DNA from: an uncultured Lachnospiraceae bacterium
GTDB taxonomy: Bacteria > Bacillota > Clostridia > Lachnospirales > Lachnospiraceae
Reading direction: 5' to 3'
DNA length: 64,000 nt
Assembly (NCBI GenBank): GCA_947570615.1
Contig: CANOVJ010000007.1
Span: forward strand, 1 to 64,000
Position numbers and translations under genes: made by a program. Of the stretch, positions 17,644-25,540 are shown in pieces; the stretch's first letter is position 1; each line of letters begins with the position of its first letter. A model generated the notes under the pieces. The model was given only the letters and a program-made list of their open reading frames with translations. It did no database searches and had not been told where the DNA came from.

Positions 17644-19233
17644 ATGAGCAGAATCTTTAACGTAAGCGCCGACTGCAGGCCCGGACTGCATTATATGGTA
17701 AATATCGATAAACGGCTGCGGGAAATAAAGGCCATGGTAGACCGGGGGGATTACTTTGCCATTAACCGCGCCAGACAGTACGGAAAAACAACGACGCTGA
17801 AGGCGCTGGAGCGTTTTCTGCGGGACGAATATGCGGTGCTCAGCCTTGATTTCCAGCGACTGAGCCATAAGGATTTTGAGAGCGAGGGATTTTTTATAAA
17901 AGCGATAGCAAGAGAGATCCTGAAAAAGCCCGGACTGAACCAGATTATGCCAGACAGTGTCAGGGGGCGGTTTGAAGAGCTTGTGCAAAGCAGCGACCGG
18001 GACGGGAGGCTGGCTGATCTCTCCGGTATATTCTGTAAGTGGTGTCAGGAGTCGGCAAGGCCGGTGGTTTTGATGATCGACGAGGTTGACAGTGCGACAA
18101 ACAATCAGGTTTTTCTGGATTTTCTCTCCCAGCTCCGGGGCAGCTATATCGGAAGGGACGAGACGGCGACTTTTCGGTCGGTTATTCTCGCAGGGGTTTA
18201 TGATGTCAAAAATCTGAAAAGCCGGTTTGTGGCGGAGGATGAACACAGGGTAAACAGCCCCTGGAATATCGCCGCAGACTTTCTGGTGGATATGAGCTTT
18301 TCCGTAAAAGACATAGCGGGGATGCTTGCGGACTATGAAGCGGACTATGACACGGGGATGGATATTCAGGCCATTTCCCGGCTGATTTATGACTATACCT
18401 CCGGTTATCCCTTTCTGGTGTCGCGGATCTGCAAGCTCACCGACGAGCGGATAGCGGGCAGTGAGCAGTATCCTGACAGGCGCATGGCCTGGACCAGGGA
18501 GGGAATTTTGGAGGCGATTAAGAGCCTGCTTGCCGAAAAAAATACGCTGTTTGAATCCCTTGTGGGGAAGCTGACGGATTATCCCGGACTCCGCGCACTG
18601 CTTTACTCGCTTCTGTTTACGGGAAGCACGATTCCTTACAATCCGCTGAACCGGTCTCTGGAGGTGGCGGAGATGTTTGGCTTCATCAAAAATTCCATGG
18701 GCACGGCGGTTATATCCAACAGGATCTTTGAAACGGTTCTGTATAATCTCTTTCTCGGGGACGAGATGCTGGACAATGAGATATATAAGACGGCGGTGCG
18801 GAACAGAAACCGGTATATTGAGAATGGACGTCTGAATATGGATCTGGTGCTGGAAAAGTTCGTGGTGCATTTTGGCGATCTGTATGGGCAGCAGAGGGAG
18901 GCTTTTCTGGAGGAGGCAGGGCGGAGGTATTTTCTGCTTTACTTAAAGCCGATTATCAATGGAGTGGGCAATTATTATATCGAAGCCCGGACCAGGGATA
19001 TGGAGCGCACGGATGTGATCGTGGATTACTGCGGGGAACAGTTTGTGGTAGAGCTCAAGATCTGGCGGGGAAACGCCTACAATGAAAGAGGAGAAAGGCA
19101 GCTGCTGGAGTATCTGGATTACTATCATTTAGAAAAAGGATACCTGTTGAGCTTTAATTTTAATAAAAAGAAGCAGACAGGGATAAAAACAATTCGACTT
19201 GGAGAAAGGACAATTACTGAGGCGGTGGTCTGA
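17644..19233 (+). CDS. AAA-like ATPase with C-terminal PD-(D/E)XK nuclease-like domain
   Basis: 529 residues, intact. The N-terminus shows a Walker A variant NRARQYGKTTTL (41-52), in which the first glycine of the usual motif is replaced, and Walker B PVVLMIDEVD near 140. A helical middle includes the conserved-looking YTSGYPFLVSRICKL. The end has a nuclease-like core: RTDVIVDYCGEQFVVELKIW near 455-474, with the D and ExK residues in place, then QLLEYLDYY. It belongs to the same broad class as the broken genes at 6881 and 13433 but to a different subfamily (ARQYGKTT rather than RPRRFGKT). Such proteins are abundant in gut Clostridia and Bacteroidetes; DNA-related, defence or mobile-element roles have been suggested but not shown. 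It is a single gene with its own promoter. Confidence 0.8.
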   Translation: MSRIFNVSADCRPGLHYMVNIDKRLREIKAMVDRGDYFAINRARQYGKTTTLKALERFLRDEYAVLSLDFQRLSHKDFESEGFFIKAIAREILKKPGLNQIMPDSVRGRFEELVQSSDRDGRLADLSGIFCKWCQESARPVVLMIDEVDSATNNQVFLDFLSQLRGSYIGRDETATFRSVILAGVYDVKNLKSRFVAEDEHRVNSPWNIAADFLVDMSFSVKDIAGMLADYEADYDTGMDIQAISRLIYDYTSGYPFLVSRICKLTDERIAGSEQYPDRRMAWTREGILEAIKSLLAEKNTLFESLVGKLTDYPGLRALLYSLLFTGSTIPYNPLNRSLEVAEMFGFIKNSMGTAVISNRIFETVLYNLFLGDEMLDNEIYKTAVRNRNRYIENGRLNMDLVLEKFVVHFGDLYGQQREAFLEEAGRRYFLLYLKPIINGVGNYYIEARTRDMERTDVIVDYCGEQFVVELKIWRGNAYNERGERQLLEYLDYYHLEKGYLLSFNFNKKKQTGIKTIRLGERTITEAVV

Positions 19234-19259
19234 AAATCCATGGCGGGAACCTTATATCC

Positions 19260-19300
19260 GGGAAAAGGCACATGATACTGCGTGTGCCTTTTCCCATTTT
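19260..19300. terminator. Bidirectional terminator between convergent genes
   Basis: Perfect 13-bp stem GGGAAAAGGCACA (19260-19272) with TGTGCCTTTTCCC (19283-19295). It serves the ATPase gene (+, ATTTT follows) and nudC (-). Confidence 0.85.
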
Positions 19301-19317
19301 ACACGGAACGCCATCCC

Positions 19318-20205
19318 TCAGACCTCTCCCCTCTTAAACCGCAGGATCATCTCCCGGGTGAGGCTGACGTGATCATCCTCAAGGGTAATCTCGTCCCTGG
19401 AAAACCACCCGGCCTCCGCCAGCTCCCCGGTGTCCAGGGTGATCCGGTCACAGCCGTCCAGGTCGCAGAAAAATCCCATCAGAAGGCTTCCGGAAAAGGC
19501 CCAGGGCTGGCTCCTGTAATAGCGAAGGTTTCTGACCCTGAGCCCGACCTCCTCCATCACCTCCCGCCTTACGGTATCCTCCACATTTTCCCCGATCTCC
19601 ACGAATCCGGCGATCAGAGCGTAGTTGGCACAGGGACGGCCCGCGTATCTGCTCATCAGGATTTTGTCCCCGTTTAAAATGCCCACGATGACGGCGGGGG
19701 AGATGCGGGGATAAACCATATTGCGGCACCGGGGGCAGAAAAGCATCCGCTCCCTGTGATCTGCCTCCATGGGATGGCCGCAGCGTCCGCAGAACCGGTT
19801 GGTCTGATACCATCCGAAAAGATGATGGGCGGTGATTCCCGCAAAGGCGGTGTGCCGGGACATGGCCGTGCGGAAAATGCGCACATCTTCCCAGGCGTAA
19901 CCGGGAAGCGCGGCGGGCATGTTTTCCCCGGTCAGGGCGTCTTCTGTCCTGGGGGACGAGGGGAGAGCGGCCGGGAAAGCCAGAAAATATCTGCGCGCAT
20001 CGATGGAAAAGAGATAATAAAAGGACGGGCCTGCTTCGGAAGCTCTGAAGCTTTTCAGCTCTCCAAGGACAGGAAATCGCAGCCGGCCGCCCTCAAATCT
20101 TACCAGCGCCGTATTTCTGTGGAAAATCAGAATGCAGTCATCCGGTTCGGGCTGGATGTCGTGGTATTCGTTGTGGTAAACTCTGGGGAAAATATCCTGT
20201 ATCAT
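19318..20205 (-). CDS. nudC: NAD(+) diphosphatase (NudC-type Nudix hydrolase)
   Basis: 295 residues from ATG at 20205 (start MIQDIFPRVYHNEY); a TTG 54 bases upstream is open but unlikely. The order of domains is that of NudC: an N-terminal domain, a zinc ribbon with paired cysteines (CGRCGHPME and FCPRCRN, near 135-160), and the Nudix domain with the box GFVEIGENVEDTVRREV followed by MEEVGL, near 200-222, and an SQPWAF motif that is diagnostic of NADH pyrophosphatases. The enzyme hydrolyses NAD(H) to NMN(H) and AMP and in some bacteria removes NAD caps from RNA. It is a monocistronic gene convergent with the upstream ATPase gene. Confidence 0.93.
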   Translation of the reverse strand: MIQDIFPRVYHNEYHDIQPEPDDCILIFHRNTALVRFEGGRLRFPVLGELKSFRASEAGPSFYYLFSIDARRYFLAFPAALPSSPRTEDALTGENMPAALPGYAWEDVRIFRTAMSRHTAFAGITAHHLFGWYQTNRFCGRCGHPMEADHRERMLFCPRCRNMVYPRISPAVIVGILNGDKILMSRYAGRPCANYALIAGFVEIGENVEDTVRREVMEEVGLRVRNLRYYRSQPWAFSGSLLMGFFCDLDGCDRITLDTGELAEAGWFSRDEITLEDDHVSLTREMILRFKRGEV

Positions 20206-20392
20206 CTGGGTAAATCGTTCCTTTCCTTCTTTCGCGAGTCTGCTTTTTCTCTGTTGCAATATATGTGTTGTAAAACCTGTATTTTATCTGCGCATCCTCC
20301 TTTTTCACGGCCCTGCGCACAGCGGGCAGAGTGACGTCCCGGCCGGGTCTGCCAGAAACCATGCTTTCGGCAAAGGAAAATTCCGACAAAGG

Positions 20393-20426
20393 AAAAGGCA
20401 TATGCCGCAGAGAGCATGTGCCTTTT
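20393..20426 (-). terminator. Terminator of the minus-strand sugar transporter operon
   Basis: AAAAGGCA plus TATGC (20393-20405) pairs with GCATG plus TGCCTTTT (20414-20426), one G-T pair. On the minus strand a T-rich tail follows. The stem resembles the one at 19260. Confidence 0.65.
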
Positions 20427-20460
20427 GTGTTAAAAGTATGATTCCACAGGTACGGTTATA

Positions 20461-21594
20461 TCAGATCTTCCACAGGTGTTCCGGCCCCCGCACCTTTCCT
20501 TCCGAATCGGTAAAGGAGAGGCGGATTTCTTCGTTTTGTAAAACAAAGGCCGCTCCCACGAAGCTGTCCTCTTTCCTTTCGTGCAGATAAAGAGGGTCGG
20601 CTCCCACTACCACAGGGCAGGGCTGTCCCAGATGATCCATTTCGCCGCCGGGCTCATAGACCGCCGTCTCGTGGATATGGCCGCACAGCATCAGATTCGG
20701 ATGAATCTGTTCCTTCAGAATGGCGGCCCATTCGCTGTAGATTTCCTTTTCGATGCCGAATGGCGGCTCGAGCTGTCTGGTGAAGGGATTGTGGACGATC
20801 ACAAACCGATAGCGCACGCTCTCCTCATTATATTCCATATCCCTGTTTTCCGCCACCCTTTTTAAGAAAGCGGTTTCCTCCTGGCGGTATGCGTGGAACC
20901 AGATTGTTCCGTCCGTGCCGCCGTACTCCGGATGATCGTCTGGTTTGTCCTCTCCGCAGTCCAGCACTACGCCCCAGATCGGACCCAGGCGGAAGGTGTA
21001 ATAGGTCCTCTCCCCGTCCAGAGGAATGTATTCTCCCAGATGCTCCGCAAAAGTACCCCGGCAGTCGTGATTGCCTCTGGCAAATACGATGGGGATATTC
21101 CCGCCGGTGATGCCCTCCGCGAGCTTATAGATGGTCAGAATATGTTCCGCGCTCCCTCCGTCCTCGGGAAGGTCTCCGTTCATCACCAGAAGATCCGGCC
21201 TGCCGGAGGCGTTCGCCGCACGCACGGCGGGCTCCCAGTGGCTGTGTACATCCGCGATATGATAAATTCTGACACTCTCCTGGTCGTTTCTGACCGGATG
21301 GAAGAGGAAGCGCGTCTTTTGTGTCTCCTCCATTTGAGGAAAGTAGGGGGAGCGTTCGATAAATACGCGGGAGATCACGGTGTATTCTCCGGCCTCATCC
21401 AGCGCCTCCATGGGGATGCGCACCCGGTGTACCTTTACATCCGAGCGCATAATTCCCTGCCAGGAATCGGCGAAGACCCTTTCGCCCACCTGGATCCATA
21501 TAAGACACGCTTTCCTGACCGGGACCATGATCTCATACGCTCGTCCCACGGCAAATACCGCGGGACTGGTTTCAAGTATCGTATTGGTTTCCAT
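20461..21594 (-). CDS. Calcineurin-like metallophosphoesterase
   Basis: 377 residues. After a ~110-residue N-terminal beta-rich domain comes a metallophosphoesterase domain with the full motif set: IADVHSHWEP, LLVMNGDLPED, VFARGNHDCRG, FVIVHNP and LMLCGHIHETA. These are the DxH, GDxx, GNHD and GHxH metal ligands of a two-metal phosphoesterase. There is no signal peptide or membrane segment, so it is cytosolic. It is the last gene of the minus-strand sugar ABC operon, 22 bp after the second permease, so it may act on a phosphorylated form of the imported compound; the substrate is unknown. The N-terminal domain may be an immunoglobulin-like or lectin-like module, as in other multi-domain phosphoesterases. 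Confidence 0.85.
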   Translation of the reverse strand: METNTILETSPAVFAVGRAYEIMVPVRKACLIWIQVGERVFADSWQGIMRSDVKVHRVRIPMEALDEAGEYTVISRVFIERSPYFPQMEETQKTRFLFHPVRNDQESVRIYHIADVHSHWEPAVRAANASGRPDLLVMNGDLPEDGGSAEHILTIYKLAEGITGGNIPIVFARGNHDCRGTFAEHLGEYIPLDGERTYYTFRLGPIWGVVLDCGEDKPDDHPEYGGTDGTIWFHAYRQEETAFLKRVAENRDMEYNEESVRYRFVIVHNPFTRQLEPPFGIEKEIYSEWAAILKEQIHPNLMLCGHIHETAVYEPGGEMDHLGQPCPVVVGADPLYLHERKEDSFVGAAFVLQNEEIRLSFTDSEGKVRGPEHLWKI

Positions 21595-21616
21595 TTTCTT
21601 ATAATTCCTCTTTTCT

Positions 21617-22534
21617 TTATCCCTTTACTGCTCCTATCATAACACCTTTTACAAAATATTTCTGCACAAAAGGATAGACGATCAGGACTGGTACGGTGGA
21701 GATGATTACCATGGAGTATTTGGAGATCTCCTTCACCAGAATCGAGTCGGCGGTGGACACGCCCATCACGTCCACGGCCACATCCAGATTCTGTCCTTCC
21801 ACCAGCGTCTCCCGCAGGATCATCTGCAGAGGATACAGGCTGCGGTTGGACTCCAGATAAACCATGGCGTTGTACCACTCGCCCCAGCGGCCTACCGCGT
21901 AGAACAGGGTAATGGTGGCAAGGGAGGCCTTGGAAAGAGGAAGGATAATCTTCCACAGGATCGTCAGATCCCCTGCCCCGTCCATCTCGGCCGATTCAAC
22001 CAGGCTCTCGGGGATGCCCTCGAAGCCGGTGCGAAGGATGATCAGGTTGTAGACGCTGATACATCCGGGAAGCAGAATGGACCAGATGGTTCCGGTCATT
22101 CCCATGTTTTTGATAGTCAGATAGGTGGGGATCATGCCGCCGCCAAAGTACATGGTAAAGATCATAAGGAGCATAATGGGCTTGCGCAGCATGAATTTCC
22201 GGGACATGGTGTACGCACCCAGGATGGTCAGAGTCATGTTGATCAGGGTACCTGCCACAAGGTAGAACATGGTCATCCCGTACCCTCTCCAGAAGGTCCG
22301 CATGGTCATCACGGACTTGTAACCGATGATGGAAAAGCCCGCGGGTTTGAACAGAAGCCCCTTCTTGATGGCAAACTGGATGGGATCGCTGAAGGATGCA
22401 AAGAGCACGTACAGCATGGGATAAAGCGTGATGACGGCAAGAAAGGTCATAACGACGTAAATGACGCCCACCAGAATCCGGTCTGAGAGCGATTCACGCA
22501 TTTTGTGTCTGATGATATTTTTGTTTTTCGCCAT
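21617..22534 (-). CDS. Carbohydrate ABC transporter permease (YcjP/LplC type)
   Basis: 305 residues with six predicted membrane helices. The EAA loop reads ESAEMDGAGDLTILWKIILP, the contact site for the shared ATPase, which is not encoded here and is presumably a MsmX-like protein elsewhere, as usual for these systems in Firmicutes. The C-terminal PFVQKYFVKGVMIGAVKG is characteristic of the LplC/YcjP group that imports oligosaccharides or other complex glycans. It lies 10 bp after the first permease and directly before the phosphoesterase gene, in one operon. Confidence 0.92.
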   Translation of the reverse strand: MAKNKNIIRHKMRESLSDRILVGVIYVVMTFLAVITLYPMLYVLFASFSDPIQFAIKKGLLFKPAGFSIIGYKSVMTMRTFWRGYGMTMFYLVAGTLINMTLTILGAYTMSRKFMLRKPIMLLMIFTMYFGGGMIPTYLTIKNMGMTGTIWSILLPGCISVYNLIILRTGFEGIPESLVESAEMDGAGDLTILWKIILPLSKASLATITLFYAVGRWGEWYNAMVYLESNRSLYPLQMILRETLVEGQNLDVAVDVMGVSTADSILVKEISKYSMVIISTVPVLIVYPFVQKYFVKGVMIGAVKG

Positions 22535-22544
22535 TGTTTCCTCC

Positions 22545-23465
22545 TTACCACAGACTGCTCTCTGTGAACTTCTTGCTCAGCGAGTTGGCGACGGTCAGAA
22601 GCAGCAGATTGACAACGGAATTGAACATGCCGACCGCCGTACTGTTGCTGTAGTTCATCTCCACGAAGCCCTGACGGTATACATAGGTGGAAATGATGTC
22701 GGAAGTATTGTAGGTAATAGGGGTCTGAAGCAGGAAAGCCTTCTCCCAGCCCACGCTCATAATACGGCCGCACTGCATGATCAGAAGGATCATGATGGTG
22801 GGAATCAGCTCCGGCAGAGTGATCTTGAACATCATCTGCCAGCGGCTGGCGCCGTCGATCCGGGCTGCCTCGTACTGTTCCGCGTCGATACTCGAAATGG
22901 CCGCGAAATAAATAATGGAGTTCCAGCCGAAGGTCTGCCAGATTTCCGAGATGATATAGATCGCCCGGAAGCATTTTTCATCCGTGATCAGCGCTCCCGT
23001 GTGGGAGGAGATCGTATTGACCATGGTGGTAATGAAACCCTCCGTATTTGTGAACTGGATGATCAGACTGCAGATGATCACCATGGTGATAAAGTGGGGC
23101 AGGTAGGTGATGGTCTGGACTACCTTCTTAAAGCGCAGATTTTTTACTTCATTCAGTAAGATAGCAAAAAAGATGGGGAAGGGAAAACCGAAAACCAGCG
23201 TTCCGAAGCTGAGCCAAAGTGTGTTCTTTACAATACGCCAGAAAAAGGGCGACTGGAAAAAGTTGATGAAATTCTTAAGGCCCACCCAGTCGGAACCCCA
23301 GATTCCTTTTCTCGGTTTGTAGTTTTCAAAAGCGATGAGCAGCCCCGCCATGGGACGGTAACAGAAAAGGACAAAATAGATGAGCACGGGAATCAGCATG
23401 ATATAGATTGCGGCATGCTTGCGAAGATCCTTCCTGAAAGCCGTCAGAAAATTTTTAAACTTCAT
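22545..23465 (-). CDS. Carbohydrate ABC transporter permease (LplB/YcjO type)
   Basis: 306 residues. ATG at 23465 follows GGAGG with a 6-base gap; a GTG two codons upstream is less likely. Six membrane helices, with the N-terminal KHAAIYIMLIPVLIYFVLF and the conserved GLKNFINFFQSPFFW typical of LplB. The EAA loop is EAARIDGASRWQMMFKITLP. It forms the membrane channel with the next gene. A hairpin with a U-tract lies between the binding-protein gene and this one, so permease expression may be lower than that of the binding protein. Confidence 0.92.
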   Translation of the reverse strand: MKFKNFLTAFRKDLRKHAAIYIMLIPVLIYFVLFCYRPMAGLLIAFENYKPRKGIWGSDWVGLKNFINFFQSPFFWRIVKNTLWLSFGTLVFGFPFPIFFAILLNEVKNLRFKKVVQTITYLPHFITMVIICSLIIQFTNTEGFITTMVNTISSHTGALITDEKCFRAIYIISEIWQTFGWNSIIYFAAISSIDAEQYEAARIDGASRWQMMFKITLPELIPTIMILLIMQCGRIMSVGWEKAFLLQTPITYNTSDIISTYVYRQGFVEMNYSNSTAVGMFNSVVNLLLLTVANSLSKKFTESSLW

Positions 23466-23490
23466 ATCCACCCTCCAATAGTTGTTTTTT

Positions 23491-23527
23491 AAAAAGATTG
23501 GGAGAGTCCTTACTGGGGCTCTCCCAA
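23491..23527 (-). terminator. Intra-operon terminator/attenuator after the binding-protein gene
   Basis: On the minus strand TTGGGAGAG (23527-23519) pairs with CTCTCCCAA (23506-23498), followed by TCTTTTT. It sits between the binding-protein and permease genes, where partial termination usually sets an excess of binding protein. Confidence 0.8.
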
Positions 23528-23600
23528 CCAGGTTACCACGATAGCCAGGTGACCTGTATCCGCTTTATGTCAGTATTTACCAGGATGTCGTGCGCAGATA

Positions 23601-25325
23601 TCAGTTACGTGCATCATAGCGGTCATAAGCCGCCTGATAGTCGGCAATCAGAGTCTCGACGCCGAGGGTTTTTAAGGTTTCGCGGTAAGTCTCGTAATTG
23701 TCAAAGGATTCTGCGCCGGTGATGAATTTCGCTACCATCTCGTCCACGTAGGTGTCGATGTCGGACTTGTAGGCTGCGATGTCCTCCGATTCCTCTGTGG
23801 TGAGTGTTGCGCCGTCAGGATAAATCCAGTCGTACCCATCGTCGATCAGCACGTCGATACACTGAGGCTGAACACCGTTGCAGTATTTATAATTCTTGAT
23901 GTAGTCGATATCATAGTCGGAGGCGGTGGACATCTCATAGATACGGGCCCCAAGCCTTACCTCGTCGGAAAGCTCCTTGGACAGGGTGGTGATGATCTTC
24001 GCGCCGTCCTCGTTTACGGTATAACCCTTATCCTCGATACCATACTCCAGCAGATCGGAGATCACGTCGGTGTAGAGGGCATCCAGGAAATATACGCAGG
24101 CTTCCGGATTGGTGGCGTCTGCGGTGATGTACTTGTAAAGGGCCAGACCACGGTTGGTCACCATCAGATGGATGGGATCGCCCTCGTTGAGCACGGGCAG
24201 GTCCGCCGCAACCAGAGCCTTGTCAGGATTGGACTCCTCCACCGGCAGATAATAGGAAGGCGTGTAATCCCAGGTGTGGTTGGCGATAGCGCCGGCTTCG
24301 TCATTGGCCATCTGAGACCAGGAATCGCTTCTGGACTGAGACTGGAAGTCAGGGCAGAGCAGACCGGCGGTATACCACTCGTTCATCTTCTTTAAGTAAT
24401 CCTCGTAAGCGGGAGCGTAAGGGCCGTACTGCACCACGCCGTCCTCCACATAATAACCGTTGGCGTCTACGCCGTAGGCGGAGGAGAAAGCGTTTCTGGT
24501 CTGCCAGTAGTTCCCCTCATTGTCCACAACCAGGGGATATTTCACACCGTTCTCCTTCATGGCGGTGAGCATCTCGGTCCAGTCGTCGATGGTGACGGGA
24601 ACATCCAGCCCCGTATCTTCCAGATAATCCTTGCGGATCATGATGCCGAACATGGTGGTACAGGATTCCTCACTGCCGCTGACCATGGCGCCCAGGCGGA
24701 TGATGCGGCCTTCGTCGTCATATGCGTCTTTGCCCAGGTAAGGGTCGTTGAGGATCTTTTCCATAAAATAAGGCGTGTTGGTCTCGTTGATCAGATCGGT
24801 ATAGTCGTACAGCACCTCGTCCGCGTAGGCTGCCGCCACGCCGCCCTGGTAATAGTTGTCGATGCCGCCGTACATTATAATATCGGGAAGCTTGTCGCCT
24901 GCCATCATCAGGGAGAATCCTTCCGCGTCCTGCCCGATGGCGGGATGGGTAAATTCCAGATGTACGTTCATCAGCTCTTCCATCTTCTGAACAACTTCCC
25001 ACTGGCTGTAGTTGTCCGCAATGTCCGTATAATCTCCATTAAAAGGAATCCAGATGGTGATGGTCTCTCCCTTTAAATCAGGGATTCCGTTTTCATCTCT
25101 TTCAAACAGTGCCTCCGTTGCTCCGGTGTCTGCGCTCTCCTCCCCGGAGTCGGCGGCCTGCGTTGTGTCTTCCTCGCTGTTGGCTTCTGTATCCTGTGCA
25201 GTGTCCGTATCGGCAGATGCCCCGGTATCCGCACCTGAATCAGAAGAAGAACCATCCCCCCCGCAGGCTGCCAGGCTGATGGTCATGGCTGCAGCCAGCA
25301 GCAATGCTACTACTTTTCTCTTCAT
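23601..25325 (-). CDS. Extracellular solute-binding lipoprotein of a sugar ABC transporter (LipO type)
   Basis: 574 residues. ATG at 25325 is 7 bases after AGGAG; an ATG six codons upstream is unlikely. It has a lipoprotein signal (MKRKVVALLLAAAMTISLAAC, lipid-modified C21), then a ~45-residue Asp/Ser/Thr/Glu-rich linker, then a large family 1-type binding domain (GETITIWIPFNGDY, FSLMMAGDKLPDIIMYGG). At ~575 residues it matches the large binding proteins that go with LplB/YcjP permeases for complex oligosaccharides. First gene of the operon; the regulator at 25541-27442 is just upstream in the same direction and is the probable controller. The ligand cannot be read from sequence. Confidence 0.92.
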   Translation of the reverse strand: MKRKVVALLLAAAMTISLAACGGDGSSSDSGADTGASADTDTAQDTEANSEEDTTQAADSGEESADTGATEALFERDENGIPDLKGETITIWIPFNGDYTDIADNYSQWEVVQKMEELMNVHLEFTHPAIGQDAEGFSLMMAGDKLPDIIMYGGIDNYYQGGVAAAYADEVLYDYTDLINETNTPYFMEKILNDPYLGKDAYDDEGRIIRLGAMVSGSEESCTTMFGIMIRKDYLEDTGLDVPVTIDDWTEMLTAMKENGVKYPLVVDNEGNYWQTRNAFSSAYGVDANGYYVEDGVVQYGPYAPAYEDYLKKMNEWYTAGLLCPDFQSQSRSDSWSQMANDEAGAIANHTWDYTPSYYLPVEESNPDKALVAADLPVLNEGDPIHLMVTNRGLALYKYITADATNPEACVYFLDALYTDVISDLLEYGIEDKGYTVNEDGAKIITTLSKELSDEVRLGARIYEMSTASDYDIDYIKNYKYCNGVQPQCIDVLIDDGYDWIYPDGATLTTEESEDIAAYKSDIDTYVDEMVAKFITGAESFDNYETYRETLKTLGVETLIADYQAAYDRYDARN

Positions 25326-25540
25326 AAATTTCTCCTTCCACATTTGTGTGTTGTCGGGTTGTAACTAGCTAGCGAATTTATCATACGCCCTTTTGTTCAA
25401 AATGTATATTATGATTTTGTTGACCAAACAAAAACGATGCAAATATGTGACTGATTCCCTTTACATCGCCTTTGGCTTTGGCATATATTACATTCTGTTT
25501 CTGCCTGCTTTGCCCCGACAGGCATGAAGGGACTGCGGCG

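Noticed and set aside
19260-20426. Similar AAAAGGCA...TGCCTTTT hairpins at 19260 and 20393 as a repeat family
   Set aside because: Both are at the ends of transcripts and work as terminators; similarity is confined to the stem.
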